A stretch of DNA of 63,971 nucleotides, from assembly GCA_902775605.1 (NCBI GenBank), contig CACYNE010000010.1, positions 1-63,971 of the forward strand, given 5' to 3'. The position numbers were made by a program, and so were the translations under genes. Source of the DNA: an uncultured Prevotellaceae bacterium (lineage in GTDB: Bacteria; Bacteroidota; Bacteroidia; Bacteroidales; Bacteroidaceae). Shown piece after piece: positions 44,592-53,951 of the stretch. The notes under the pieces were generated by a model, which saw nothing but the letters and a program-made list of their open reading frames with translations, made no database searches and was not told where the DNA came from. The stretch's first letter is position 1. Every line of letters begins with the position of its first letter.

Positions 44592-45239
44592 TTACAGTGC
44601 CCTTAACTGACTGATAACCTCCTCAGGTCTTTCAGCCTTGAACACATAACTGCCACTAACCAAGACATCACAACCAGCTTCTACCAAGCGAGGAGCCGTC
44701 TCTCCTTGCACGCCACCATCAACCTCGATGAGAGCCTTTGAACCACTCTCTTTGATCAGTTGGCGCAGGCGCTTCACCTTCTGAATGGTATTCTCGATAA
44801 ACTTCTGACCACCGAATCCTGGGTTCACACTCATCAGAAGCACCATATCAACATCACAGATAATGTCCTCCAGCACACTAACCGGTGTTGCGGGATTCAA
44901 TGTCACGCCAGCTTTCATACCAGCCTGATGGATTTCCTGAACCGTACGGTGCAGATGCGTACAAGCCTCAGCATGCACATTCATCATCATCGCACCCAAA
45001 CGGGCCGTTTGCTGAATATAGTTCTCAGGATGTACAATCATGAAATGCACATCAAGAGGCTTCTTACATTTGCTGGCCACTGCCTCAAGCACAGGAAAGC
45101 CAAAGGAGATATTCGGCACGAAGACGCCATCCATCACATCCAGATGCAACCAATCGGCATCCGAACGGTTAATCATGTCAATGTCGCGGTCAAGATGCAA
45201 GAAGTCTGCCGCAAGAAGAGAGGGAGAAACGATTGTCAT
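44592..45239 (-). CDS. rpe: ribulose-phosphate 3-epimerase
   Basis: This TIM-barrel enzyme of the pentose phosphate pathway interconverts ribulose 5-phosphate and xylulose 5-phosphate. Motifs are SPSLLAADFLHL, WLHLDVMDGVFVPNISFG (catalytic Asp and metal His), MSVNPGFGGQKF and IEVDGGVQ. The 215-aa length is normal. It follows a 37-aa frame and fmt on the same strand. Confidence 0.96.
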   Translation of the reverse strand: MTIVSPSLLAADFLHLDRDIDMINRSDADWLHLDVMDGVFVPNISFGFPVLEAVASKCKKPLDVHFMIVHPENYIQQTARLGAMMMNVHAEACTHLHRTVQEIHQAGMKAGVTLNPATPVSVLEDIICDVDMVLLMSVNPGFGGQKFIENTIQKVKRLRQLIKESGSKALIEVDGGVQGETAPRLVEAGCDVLVSGSYVFKAERPEEVISQLRAL

Positions 45240-45254
45240 CTTTTTCTTGTTTCT

Positions 45255-45368
45255 TTAAATCATGCAATAGGCCTGCTGATTCTCCACGCGATAAGTATAG
45301 GCGAATTTCTTGATCAGCTCAATGGTCTTTTTGCTTGGATTCATTTCTTCATAAGTAAATATTGGCAT
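45255..45368 (-). CDS. possible 37-aa protein between rpe and fmt
   Basis: An ATG-started frame (MPIFTYEEMNPSKKTIE, then IKKFAYTYRV, ending AYCMI) fills most of the gap between fmt and rpe on their strand. The helix NPSKKTIELIKKFAYTYRV has the look of small Bacteroidales proteins with an IKxFAxxY motif, which I recall but could not check. There is no signal or membrane segment. The stop is 15 nt before the rpe ATG. The rest of the 45240-45426 gap shows no promoter that I can identify. Confidence 0.5.
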   Translation of the reverse strand: MPIFTYEEMNPSKKTIELIKKFAYTYRVENQQAYCMI

Positions 45369-45426
45369 AGGCACATAAATTAAGTTATTACATATATAGT
45401 AACGTAGTACCTGCCAGTTTATTATA

Positions 45427-46392
45427 TCAAATTGCAGAATATTTTTCTATTTCTTTCATTCCGTTGAGGAAAGCCTGCGCATCCATACGCTTTTTTCCTG
45501 CCAACTGCAACTCATCAATCTGCAGCCATTGGTCTGCACAAGCCACATAAAGATGCTTCCTGTCAGCTCGGACAGCCCCCACCCCAACGTTTGCAGCTTC
45601 ATTGGTCTTGGTAGCACGGAATATCTTCAATACCGTATCCCGTCCGTCGGCATCACGCAACAAGGTCCATGCACCAGGATAAGGCGACAAGCCACGCACG
45701 AAATCATAGACATTCTTAGCAGACTTGTTCCAGTCTATCTGACAAGTCTCCTTGAAAATCTTTGGAGCAGGCTTCAGGTCCGTACATTCCTCCTGAGGAA
45801 TACTCTCAGGATGCCCGTCGGCAGCAACGATAGCCTCAAGTGTTTCCAAACAAATCTCTGCTCCCAGATGCATCAGTCCGTCATACACATATTCCACGTT
45901 AGCCTCATCAGGAATCGGGAAATGCTTCTTCATGATGATACGACCGGTATCAATGTCGTGGTCGAGGAAGAAGGTTGTCACACCCGTTTCCGTCTCGCCG
46001 TTGATAACAGCCCAGTTGATCGGGGCCGCACCGCGATATTGAGGCAGAAGGGCGGCATGCACATTAAACGTGCCATACTCCGGCATGGCCCAAACCACCT
46101 CGGGCAACATACGGAAAGCCACCACCACCTGCAGATTGGCATGATACGAACGAAGTTCCTCCACGAACGCAGGGTCTTTCATCTTCTCAGGCTGCAACAC
46201 GGGCAGGTTGTGCTCCAAGGCAAACTTCTTCACCTCCGAAGGCTGAACCTCATTCTGATGACGCCCCACAGGTTTATCGGGCTGTGTCACCACAGCCACC
46301 ACATGATATTTATTATCAACGAGAGCCTTCAGGGTTTCCACCGCAAATTCCGGTGTTCCCATGAATATGATTCTAAGATCTTCTTTCTTCAT
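45427..46392 (-). CDS. fmt: methionyl-tRNA formyltransferase
   Basis: Fmt formylates initiator Met-tRNA. ATG 46392 (321 aa, MKKEDLRIIFMGTPEFAVETL) comes one base after the ClC stop codon; the longer frame is rejected. Motifs are FMGTPEFAV, the catalytic NVHAALLPQYRGAAPINWAVINGE (Asn and His) and FFLDHDIDTG (Asp). The C-terminal tRNA-binding barrel ends in FLNGMKEIEK. Confidence 0.96.
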   Translation of the reverse strand: MKKEDLRIIFMGTPEFAVETLKALVDNKYHVVAVVTQPDKPVGRHQNEVQPSEVKKFALEHNLPVLQPEKMKDPAFVEELRSYHANLQVVVAFRMLPEVVWAMPEYGTFNVHAALLPQYRGAAPINWAVINGETETGVTTFFLDHDIDTGRIIMKKHFPIPDEANVEYVYDGLMHLGAEICLETLEAIVAADGHPESIPQEECTDLKPAPKIFKETCQIDWNKSAKNVYDFVRGLSPYPGAWTLLRDADGRDTVLKIFRATKTNEAANVGVGAVRADRKHLYVACADQWLQIDELQLAGKKRMDAQAFLNGMKEIEKYSAI

Positions 46393-46393
46393 A

Positions 46394-48208
46394 TTAATCT
46401 TCCGATAAATCGGCCACCATCTTTCTGTATTGTGTATATACACGCCTACGAGAGATATAGCCTTTCAAATGATTTTCCTTATCAAGCACAGGCAGCCACG
46501 AAGCCTGCGTGTTTTCAAAAGTCTTCATCACCTCAGCCATCGGTGTCTGGTCACTTAATACCGCCTGGGGCTCCTGCATTAACTGTCCAGCGTGGAAGTG
46601 ATGATAGAGTTCCGTACGGAACACGATATTCCTTATCTTTGCAATATCTATCTCACCGAGCAAGTTTCCAGCCCCATCAACCACAGGAATCACACGACTG
46701 CGCGACTGACTGATCTTTCTCACGATATCAGCCAACTCCGTATCAGGCTCTGCCGTCAGATAGTCACGGTCAATCACACTGTCCATCTGCATCAGCGTCA
46801 GCACAGCATGGTCCGTATGGTGCGTAATCAGTTTTCCCTGCTTGGCCAGACGCGAGCTGTAGATGCTGTGAGGCTCAAACAGTATAATCGTCAGATAGGA
46901 ACTGATACTGACAATCATCAGTGGCAAGAACAAGTCATAACCTCCCGTCAGTTCCGCAATCAGGAAGATACCCGTCAGCGGCGCATGCATCACACCCGAC
47001 ATCACGCCAGCCATACCCATCAATGCGAAGTTTTTCTCCGGCAAGAAAGTACCCAGATGGTACATATTCCAGAAACGCGAGAAGAAGAAGCCGCTAAAAC
47101 AACCGATAAATAGCGAAGGTGCAAACGTACCACCACAGCCACCGCCACCATTAGTGGCCGAAGTGGCAAACACCTTGGTGAGCAGAACCAATGCAATATA
47201 GATTAACAGCATGTCCGACTGCCCCGAGAACAACGAGTTGTTCAGGATCGGCTCCCAGTCAGCATCCGATGCACCATTCAGCAAGAGGTTGATAGGTCCA
47301 TATCCCTCACCATACAATGAAGGAAACAGGTAGATGAGCAAGCTCAACATCGTGCCGCCAATCATCAGTTTGATGTAAGGCCTATCCTTGAAACGTGCAA
47401 AGATATCCTCACAGAATCCCATCGTGCGAATGAAATAGAGACTCACCACACCACAGAACACACCCAGGAGAATACATCCCGGTATGCGCTCCACCGTCCA
47501 GGCATTATCCAGATGAAAGGTGAACAGCGCGGCATCACCACTAAATATATAGGTGAAGCAGGTTGCCGTGACGCAACTGACCAGGATAGGCATGAGCGAA
47601 GCCATCGTCAGGTCGATCATCAGCACCTCAATCGTAAAGACGAGTCCAGCGATAGGCGCCTTGAAGACGCCCGCAATAGCACCTGCCGCACCACAGCCCA
47701 CCAACAGCATCATCGTCTTGCTGTCCATTTTGAACAATCGTCCCAGGTTTGAGCCAATGGCAGAGCCCGTCAACACGATAGGTGCCTCAGCACCCACCGA
47801 ACCACCAAAGCCGATGGTGATGGCCGAAGCAATGACACTCGACCAAGTGTTGTGCGACTTCAGTCGAGAACGGTTCTGACTGATGGCATAAAGAATACGG
47901 GTAATACCGTGCGAGATATTGTCCTTCACAATATGGCGCACAAAGAGAGAAGTCAGATAAATACCCACCACAGGATACACCAGATAGAGCCAGTTGGAAC
48001 TCTTGGCATCAAACGAACTGGTGAGCAAAGAAACAATCTGGTTGATAAACCAGTGAAGCACGAAAGCCGCCACCGCGGCAAAGAATCCCACAAGGAAAGC
48101 CAATATCAGCACAAACATGCGTTCGCTGATATGCTTCTCGCGCCACTGGTGAATACGCAAGATAATAGATGAAGAAGGTACCGGTGTGTCTATCGTCGTT
48201 TCCACCAT
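46394..48208 (-). CDS. ClC family chloride channel/antiporter with CBS pair
   Basis: The 604-aa protein has about ten membrane helices. Selectivity-filter motifs are GGSVGAEAPIVLTGSAIGSNLGR (GxEGP variant) and NGGGGCGGTFAPSLFIG (GxFxP-like). Two C-terminal CBS domains follow (about 465-595) and may sense adenine nucleotides. The proton-pathway glutamate of antiporters is not easily assigned by eye, so channel versus exchanger is open. The order clc-fmt-rpe is common in Bacteroidales. Confidence 0.92.
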   Translation of the reverse strand: MVETTIDTPVPSSSIILRIHQWREKHISERMFVLILAFLVGFFAAVAAFVLHWFINQIVSLLTSSFDAKSSNWLYLVYPVVGIYLTSLFVRHIVKDNISHGITRILYAISQNRSRLKSHNTWSSVIASAITIGFGGSVGAEAPIVLTGSAIGSNLGRLFKMDSKTMMLLVGCGAAGAIAGVFKAPIAGLVFTIEVLMIDLTMASLMPILVSCVTATCFTYIFSGDAALFTFHLDNAWTVERIPGCILLGVFCGVVSLYFIRTMGFCEDIFARFKDRPYIKLMIGGTMLSLLIYLFPSLYGEGYGPINLLLNGASDADWEPILNNSLFSGQSDMLLIYIALVLLTKVFATSATNGGGGCGGTFAPSLFIGCFSGFFFSRFWNMYHLGTFLPEKNFALMGMAGVMSGVMHAPLTGIFLIAELTGGYDLFLPLMIVSISSYLTIILFEPHSIYSSRLAKQGKLITHHTDHAVLTLMQMDSVIDRDYLTAEPDTELADIVRKISQSRSRVIPVVDGAGNLLGEIDIAKIRNIVFRTELYHHFHAGQLMQEPQAVLSDQTPMAEVMKTFENTQASWLPVLDKENHLKGYISRRRVYTQYRKMVADLSED

Positions 48209-48217
48209 CTTCCTAAC

Positions 48218-48658
48218 TTAAGATTTCAGCAAGTTCTCAAAGAAGTTATCCAGGTCCTTATCCAGGTCCTTCATCAGTTCCGAGTCAATGATCACCGTAT
48301 CATCGTCGGCCACATACAGTTCTGCCACCGACTCACGGTCGTCATCCTCCAGCACAAAAGCATAGGGTTTCAGGATGGAGAGATTGTCAATCAAATCCTT
48401 CTCCTTCTCTATACAGCCGCGTATCACAGATGTCACGTGCTCATAGAAGTCATCATCCTTGTTTTCAATCCACTGCTCCACCACACAGCGGGTCACTTCC
48501 TTGTCATCATCGTCAAAGAACTGCACCTCGCCGGTATCTTGATTCACTCTGACATGCACATCGGTCAGCACCGATGCCTCTACGTTGTTAGGAAACTTCT
48601 CGGCCACTTTTCTAAGGGCTCGGAGAATTTGCTGCAGTGTCTGTTCTGTTGCTTTCAT
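48218..48658 (-). CDS. acidic hypothetical protein, 146 aa
   Basis: A very acidic, soluble protein (FFDDDDKEVTRCVVEQWIENKDDDFYEHV, VLEDDDRESVAELYVADDD, ending in LMKDLDKDLDNFFENLLK). It has no signal peptide or membrane segment. I recall similar proteins encoded next to clc or Sua5 genes in Bacteroidales but know no function. It has its own promoter and lies 9 nt before clc, so it leads the clc-fmt-rpe operon. Confidence 0.7.
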   Translation of the reverse strand: MKATEQTLQQILRALRKVAEKFPNNVEASVLTDVHVRVNQDTGEVQFFDDDDKEVTRCVVEQWIENKDDDFYEHVTSVIRGCIEKEKDLIDNLSILKPYAFVLEDDDRESVAELYVADDDTVIIDSELMKDLDKDLDNFFENLLKS

Positions 48659-48685
48659 AATTATGCTTACTCTCTATTTTCCGTG

Positions 48686-48716
48686 CAAAAGTATCAAAAA
48701 AGATTTGTATTTGCAA
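48686..48716 (-). promoter_or_regulatory. promoter of the clc-fmt-rpe operon
   Basis: Minus strand: TTG (48714-48716), 20-nt spacer, TACTTTTG (48686-48693). Confidence 0.72.
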
Positions 48717-48777
48717 GCGAATAGGCATATTTTTGAAAAAAAAGGCCTATCCTTCGCCCTATATCATTTTTTTATCG

Positions 48778-48785
48778 TACCTTTG
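48778..48785 (+). promoter_or_regulatory. -7 box of the rnf operon
   Basis: TACCTTTG, 28 nt before ATG 48814; a weak TTCG stands at the -33 distance. It rules out the upstream in-frame start at 48733. Confidence 0.65.
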
Positions 48786-48813
48786 CACAAACAAATACAA
48801 CTCAAGGAAACAT

Positions 48814-49695
48814 ATGGATTTTTTTCTGATTGCAGTGATTGTTTTGGGTAGCATAGGACTGGTGGCCGCCATCGTGCTCTATGTGTGCTCCAAAAAATTC
48901 GCTGTAAATGAAGACCCGCGCATCCAGCAAGTCAACGACCTGCTGGCAGGAGCCAATTGCGGTGGATGCGGCTTTGCCGGCTGCGGCGGACTGGCCGAAG
49001 CCTTGGTAAAGGGTGCTGATAAGGGCAGCATCGACGGACTGAACTGTCCTGTGGGTGGTGCCGACACGATGAACCGTGTGGCCGACCTCCTGGGCATGGC
49101 CATTGCCAATGGCGAACCCAAGGTAGCAGTAGTAAGATGCAACGGCAGTTGCGACAAACGTGCCAAGACAGCAGAGTATGTTGGCCTGCGCACCTGTGCT
49201 GCCATGAATGCCTGCGGCGCCGGCGAATCGGGCTGCGGCTATGGTTGTCTGGGCTGTGGCGACTGCGTAGAGGCCTGCCAGTTTGATGCTATTCACATCA
49301 ATCCGGCAACGGGTCTGCCCGAAGTCGATGAAGACAAGTGTACTGCCTGCGGAGCATGCGCCAAAGCCTGTCCGCGCAGCATTATTGAACTAAGAAAGAA
49401 AGGTGTCAAGGGGCGCCGCGTCTTCGTGTCGTGTGTCAACAAAGACAAAGGCGCCATAGCCATGAAAGCCTGCAAGGCCGCCTGCATCGGTTGCGGCAAA
49501 TGCGCCAAGGAATGTAAGTTTGAAGCCATCACTCTGGGCAACAACGTGTCGTATATCGACTTCAACAAATGCCGTCTGTGCAGGAAGTGCGTCGAGGTTT
49601 GTCCCACCAAAGCCATCCAGGCCGTCAACTTCCCCGCCCCCAAGCCTGCACCAGAGGTTTTAGCAAAACCCCAAGAAAAGGAGGTACAGTCATGA
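48814..49695 (+). CDS. rnfB: Rnf complex subunit RnfB (iron-sulfur)
   Basis: RnfB passes electrons from ferredoxin into the Rnf pump. The start at 48814 (293 aa) gives the N-terminal membrane anchor (DFFLIAVIVLGSIGLVAAIVL). A 4Fe-4S motif (GANCGGCGFAGCGG plus a later Cys) follows, then a series of ferredoxin-type CxxCxxCxxxC clusters: GCLGCGDCVEAC, CTACGACAKAC, CIGCGKCAKEC and CRLCRKCVEVC. An RBS-like AAGGA precedes it. Its last four bases overlap rnfC. Confidence 0.96.
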   Translation: MDFFLIAVIVLGSIGLVAAIVLYVCSKKFAVNEDPRIQQVNDLLAGANCGGCGFAGCGGLAEALVKGADKGSIDGLNCPVGGADTMNRVADLLGMAIANGEPKVAVVRCNGSCDKRAKTAEYVGLRTCAAMNACGAGESGCGYGCLGCGDCVEACQFDAIHINPATGLPEVDEDKCTACGACAKACPRSIIELRKKGVKGRRVFVSCVNKDKGAIAMKACKAACIGCGKCAKECKFEAITLGNNVSYIDFNKCRLCRKCVEVCPTKAIQAVNFPAPKPAPEVLAKPQEKEVQS

Positions 49696-51059
49696 ATATC
49701 AGAACATTTCGCATAGGAGGCATCCATCCCGAAGAGAACAAGCTGACCCACGAGGCAGCCACACAGACGGCACCTCTACCCCAGCAAGCCATCTTCCCAC
49801 TTTCTCAGCATATCGGTGCCCCCGCTCGCCCCGTCGTGCAGAAAGGCGACAAGGTAAAGGTCGGCACCCTCTTGGCCGAGGCCAGCAGCTTCGTGTCGGC
49901 CCCCATCCATTCATCCGTCAGCGGCACCGTGGCCAAAATTGACACCGCCATCGATGCCACAGGCTATCGCAAGCCCGCCATTATCATTGATGTCGAGGGC
50001 GACGAATGGGAGGAGAGCATTGACAGAAGCACCACGTTGGAAAAGCTCAACCTTCACCCAGAACTCACGCCCGACGAGATTATCGATCGCATCAAGAAGG
50101 CAGGCATCACGGGTATGGGCGGTGCCGGCTTCCCCACCTTCATCAAGCTGTGCCCACCACCAACCGCCAAGGCCGAATGTGTGATTATCAATGCTGTGGA
50201 GTGCGAGCCTTATATCACCGCTGACTATCGTTTGATGATGGAGAAGGCCGACGAGATTCTCGTTGGACTGGAACTGCTGATGAAAGCAGCCAAGGTGAAC
50301 CGCGGTTATATTGGTATCGAGACCAACAAGCCCAAAGCCATCGAGCTCTTGACGCAAAAGTGCCATGAGGCGTTTGGAGATTCCAAATACGAAGTGGAGG
50401 TTGTTCCCTTGAAGCAGCGCTACCCCCAGGGTGGTGAAAAGCAGCTTGTCGATGCCGTCATTCGCCGACAGGTTCCTGCCCCTCCCGCCATCCCTGTCAA
50501 CGTTGGAGCAATTGTTCAAAACGTTGGCACTGCATTCGCTGTATATGAGGCAGTTATGAAGCGTAAGCCTCTCTTCGAACGCTATACCACCGTCACAGGC
50601 AAACGCCTCCAGAAACCAGGCAACTATCTGGTGCGAATGGGCACCCCCATGCAACTGTTGATAGACCTTTGTGGCGGCATGCCCGAGGGCGACAATAAGT
50701 TACTGGCAGGCGGTCCGATGATGGGCAAGGCCCTCACCTCAGCCGAAGTGCCTGTATGCAAAGGTACCAACTCCGTCACCATTCTCTCTGGCGACGAGGC
50801 ACGCCGCAAGGAGCCCCAGCCCTGCATCCGCTGCGCCAAGTGCGTGGGTGTGTGCCCCATGGGACTTGAGCCCTATCTGCTTGCCAAACTCTCTGCTTTC
50901 AAGCAGTGGGAGCGTGCCGAAGAAGAAGATATCGTGAGTTGCATTGAGTGCGGCTCATGCCAGTTCACTTGTCCCGCCCACCGTCCTTTGCTCGACAACA
51001 TCCGTCAGGGAAAGCAAACGGTGATGGGCATCATCCGCAGCCGCGCTGCAAAGAAGTAA
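49692..51059 (+). CDS. rnfC: Rnf complex subunit RnfC
   Basis: RnfC is the peripheral NADH/FMN- and iron-sulfur-binding subunit. The ATG at 49692 overlaps the rnfB stop (ATGA); the longer frame inside rnfB is rejected. Features are the barrel-sandwich start (RIGGIHPEENK), the nucleotide-binding loop GMGGAGFPTFIK, the PQGGEKQLV region and two clusters CIRCAKCVGVC and CIECGSCQFTC near the C-terminus. It has 455 residues, as usual. Confidence 0.96.
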   Translation: MNIRTFRIGGIHPEENKLTHEAATQTAPLPQQAIFPLSQHIGAPARPVVQKGDKVKVGTLLAEASSFVSAPIHSSVSGTVAKIDTAIDATGYRKPAIIIDVEGDEWEESIDRSTTLEKLNLHPELTPDEIIDRIKKAGITGMGGAGFPTFIKLCPPPTAKAECVIINAVECEPYITADYRLMMEKADEILVGLELLMKAAKVNRGYIGIETNKPKAIELLTQKCHEAFGDSKYEVEVVPLKQRYPQGGEKQLVDAVIRRQVPAPPAIPVNVGAIVQNVGTAFAVYEAVMKRKPLFERYTTVTGKRLQKPGNYLVRMGTPMQLLIDLCGGMPEGDNKLLAGGPMMGKALTSAEVPVCKGTNSVTILSGDEARRKEPQPCIRCAKCVGVCPMGLEPYLLAKLSAFKQWERAEEEDIVSCIECGSCQFTCPAHRPLLDNIRQGKQTVMGIIRSRAAKK

Positions 51060-51082
51060 ATCTAAAATCTCAAACCTCAAAT

Positions 51083-52084
51083 ATGAGTAAGTTAATCGTA
51101 TCCCTCTCGCCACATGCCCACGGCACCGACTCCGTAGAGCGCAACATGTATGGGGTTATCATCGCCCTGCTGCCCGCCCTGCTGGTGTCGTTCTTCTATT
51201 TCGGCATCGGCTCGGCCATTGTCTGCCTCACCAGCGTGGTGGCCTGCGTTGCGCTCGAATGGGCCATCAACCGCTTTGTGTTGGGCAACAAGCAAAACAC
51301 TATACTCGATGGTTCGGCAGCGCTGACGGGTTTGCTGCTGGGCATGAACCTGCCGTCGAACCTGCCCATCTGGATTATCCTAATTGGAGCCCTCTTTGCC
51401 ATCGGCGTGGGCAAGATGACCTTCGGCGGTCTGGGCAACAACATCTTCAACCCCGCCCTGGTGGGTCGTTGCGTACTGTTGGTTGCCTTCCCTGCCCAGA
51501 TGACCAGTTGGCCTCAGCCCGGTCACCTGTGGCAATACACCGATGCCACCACAGGAGCCACACCGCTGGCTCTGATGAAGCAGGCCATCCAAAACCATGA
51601 TGCCAACGTGCTCAATCAGTTGCCCGACTCGTTCAGTCTCCTTCTGGGCGACCACTCGCTGGGCGGCGGAGCCGGCACCATCGGCGAGATTTGCGGCCTG
51701 GCCCTGCTGGCAGGCTTCGCCTTCATGCTCTGGCGTAAGATTATCACCTGGCACATCCCCGTGAGCATCATCGCCACCGCCTTTGTGTTCAGCGCCGTGA
51801 TGCACCTTATCGACCCCATCTATGCCGATCCCACCACCGTCATCCTGAGCGGCGGACTGCTGTTGGGCGCCATCTTCATGGCTACCGACTACGTCACCTC
51901 GCCCATGACACCCAAGGGACAGATCATCTATGGTGTCAGCATTGGTCTGCTCACCATCATCATCCGCAACTGGGGCGCCTACCCCGAGGGCATGTCGTTT
52001 GCCATTCTCATCATGAATGCGTTTACGCCCCTCATCAACAGTCATGTCAAACCTAAGCGCTACGGAGAGGAGGTCAAGAAATGA
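51083..52084 (+). CDS. rnfD: Rnf complex subunit RnfD
   Basis: This 333-aa integral membrane subunit has about nine hydrophobic helices. The ATG at 51083 (MSKLIVSLSPHAHG) is preferred over the long frame inside rnfC. DGSAALTGLLLGMNLP and the later ATDYVTSPMTPKGQIIYG are family hallmarks. A covalent FMN Thr would be expected in the latter (TDYVTSPMT). It overlaps rnfG by 4 nt. Confidence 0.95.
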   Translation: MSKLIVSLSPHAHGTDSVERNMYGVIIALLPALLVSFFYFGIGSAIVCLTSVVACVALEWAINRFVLGNKQNTILDGSAALTGLLLGMNLPSNLPIWIILIGALFAIGVGKMTFGGLGNNIFNPALVGRCVLLVAFPAQMTSWPQPGHLWQYTDATTGATPLALMKQAIQNHDANVLNQLPDSFSLLLGDHSLGGGAGTIGEICGLALLAGFAFMLWRKIITWHIPVSIIATAFVFSAVMHLIDPIYADPTTVILSGGLLLGAIFMATDYVTSPMTPKGQIIYGVSIGLLTIIIRNWGAYPEGMSFAILIMNAFTPLINSHVKPKRYGEEVKK

Positions 52085-52662
52085 AGAAACTTGAATCATC
52101 ACTTCTCAACATGGTACTGGTGCTCACCGGCGTGGCCGTCCTCATGGGCGTTGTGCTGGCCTTTATGAACCACCTGACCATCGACCCCATTGCGCAGCAA
52201 AAGGAAAAGGCGCTGAACGAGGGCATCAAGACCGTGATGGCCAGTAGCGACATCGAGGTGACTGCCACCGACACCCTGCGCCAGACCGATGCGAAAGGCA
52301 AGGAGCAGTTATTCGTCATCTATTATAATAAGAAAGGTGCCGCTGTCGAGAGTACCACCTTGGGCTTCGGCGGTCCGCTGAAGGTGTTGGTAGGTTTCGA
52401 TGCCGACGGAGCTATCCTGGGCTATACCCTCTTGGAGCATCAGGAGACACCGGGCCTGGGTGCCAAGGCCGACCAATGGTTCCAGCAGGGACAGAACGGC
52501 TGCATCGTCGGTCTGAACCCGGAGGACAGTCTCTATGTGAAGAAGGACGGCGGACAGGTTGATGCCATCACCGCCTCAACCATCACCAGTCGCGCCTTCC
52601 TGCTGGCTGTAAACAATGCCTATAAGGCTTATAAGAATACAAGAAAGGAGGATAAGCAATGA
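52081..52662 (+). CDS. rnfG: Rnf complex subunit RnfG
   Basis: This 193-aa protein has one N-terminal membrane helix (MVLVLTGVAVLMGVVLAFM) and a periplasmic FMN-binding domain. The covalent FMN site is DAITASTITSRA, with the flavin on a Thr. GYTLLEHQETPGLGAKAD is the other family motif. It overlaps rnfD and rnfE by four bases each (ATGA), a sign of translational coupling. Confidence 0.95.
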   Translation: MKKLESSLLNMVLVLTGVAVLMGVVLAFMNHLTIDPIAQQKEKALNEGIKTVMASSDIEVTATDTLRQTDAKGKEQLFVIYYNKKGAAVESTTLGFGGPLKVLVGFDADGAILGYTLLEHQETPGLGAKADQWFQQGQNGCIVGLNPEDSLYVKKDGGQVDAITASTITSRAFLLAVNNAYKAYKNTRKEDKQ

Positions 52663-53240
52663 ACTATCTGAATATTATCAAGAACGGCATCATCAAGGAC
52701 AACCCCACCTTCGTCCTGATGCTGGGCATGTGTCCCACGCTGGCCACCACCACATCGGCCCTCAACGGCCTGTCAATGGGACTGGCCACAATGGCCGTAC
52801 TGCTGTGCACCAACGTGGTCATCTCTTGCATCAAGAGCATCACCCCCGACAAGGTGCGCATCCCCGTGTTTATCGTCATCATTGCGGCCTTCGTCACGCT
52901 GCTCCAGATGGCCATCAAGGCCTATCTGCCCGATGTCGATAAGGCCCTCGGACTCTTCATCCCCCTTATCGTGGTCAACTGTATCATCCTGGGACGTGCC
53001 GAGGCTTTTGCTGCCAAGAACAGTCCGCTGGCATCGCTCGTCGATGGCATCGGCATTGGCCTGGGCTTCACCTTGGGTCTCACCCTGCTGGGCATCGTTC
53101 GCGAGGTTCTCGGCTCGGGTGCCATCTTCGGCTGGGCCTTCATCCCCGAGAACTATAACATTCTGCTCTTCGTGCTGGCTCCAGGAGCCTTCATCACCCT
53201 GGGCTATCTGATTGCCATTGTCAACAAACTGAAGAAGTAA
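52659..53240 (+). CDS. rnfE: Rnf complex subunit RnfE
   Basis: This 193-aa subunit has six membrane helices. The NPTFVLMLGMCPTLATTTSALNGL segment carries the Cys conserved for the intramembrane iron-sulfur centre shared with RnfA. VVNCIILGRAEAFA is the second conserved Cys motif. It is homologous to RnfA and packs against it with opposite topology. Confidence 0.95.
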   Translation: MNYLNIIKNGIIKDNPTFVLMLGMCPTLATTTSALNGLSMGLATMAVLLCTNVVISCIKSITPDKVRIPVFIVIIAAFVTLLQMAIKAYLPDVDKALGLFIPLIVVNCIILGRAEAFAAKNSPLASLVDGIGIGLGFTLGLTLLGIVREVLGSGAIFGWAFIPENYNILLFVLAPGAFITLGYLIAIVNKLKK

Positions 53241-53244
53241 TCGT

Positions 53245-53847
53245 ATGGAATACATATTGATTTTTATCAGCGCCATCTTCGTCAACAACATCGTGTTGGC
53301 GCAGTTCCTGGGCATTTGTCCCTTCCTGGGCGTTTCAAAGAAGATATCCACCTCGATGGGCATGTCGATGGCCGTGGCCTTTGTCATGACGCTGGCCACA
53401 CTGGTCACCTGGCTGGTTCAGAACCTGGTACTGGTTCCTGCCGGACTGGAGTATCTGCAGACCATCGTCTTCATCCTCGTCATTGCCTCACTGGTTCAGA
53501 TGGTCGAGATTATCCTGAAGAAGGTGTCACCCACCCTCTATCAGGCCCTGGGCATCTTCCTGCCCCTCATCACCACCAACTGTGCCGTGCTGGGCGTTGC
53601 CATCCTCGTTATTCAGAAAGAGATGAACCTGGGTCAGAGCCTCGTCTATGCCTTCTCCACAGCCATCGGCTTCGGCCTCGCCCTGACGGTGTTTGCCGGC
53701 ATTCGCGAGCAACTGGAGCTGACCAATATACCCAAGGGCATGCGTGGCATGGCCATTGTGCTGGTGACGGCAGGCCTGCTGAGTCTCGCCTTCATGGGAT
53801 TCTCGGGCGTTGATGTGGGTTTGCGCAAACTCATGGGTATTGAATAA
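53245..53847 (+). CDS. rnfA: Rnf complex subunit RnfA
   Basis: A 200-aa, six-helix membrane subunit. FVNNIVLAQFLGICPFLGVS and ITTNCAVLGVAILV hold the conserved Cys residues of the intramembrane 2Fe-2S centre. The complete order rnfB-C-D-G-E-A in one operon supports a sodium-pumping ferredoxin:NAD+ oxidoreductase. No terminator is obvious before the galE promoter 60 nt downstream. Confidence 0.95.
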   Translation: MEYILIFISAIFVNNIVLAQFLGICPFLGVSKKISTSMGMSMAVAFVMTLATLVTWLVQNLVLVPAGLEYLQTIVFILVIASLVQMVEIILKKVSPTLYQALGIFLPLITTNCAVLGVAILVIQKEMNLGQSLVYAFSTAIGFGLALTVFAGIREQLELTNIPKGMRGMAIVLVTAGLLSLAFMGFSGVDVGLRKLMGIE

Positions 53848-53906
53848 AATTCGACTACATATAGAAAATTAGGTGCACAAAAAGATGATGTTTGGAAAAT
53901 AATTAT

Positions 53907-53914
53907 TATCTTTG
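53907..53914 (+). promoter_or_regulatory. -7 box of galE
   Basis: TATCTTTG, 37 nt before ATG 53952. The -33 box is not clear. Confidence 0.6.
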
Positions 53915-53951
53915 CAAGCAAAACAAATTTAACTTCAAAACTATAAGAAAA

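Noticed and set aside
49569-49691. N-terminal extension of RnfC inside rnfB
   Set aside because: No similarity to the family; the ATGA overlap start at 49692 is standard.
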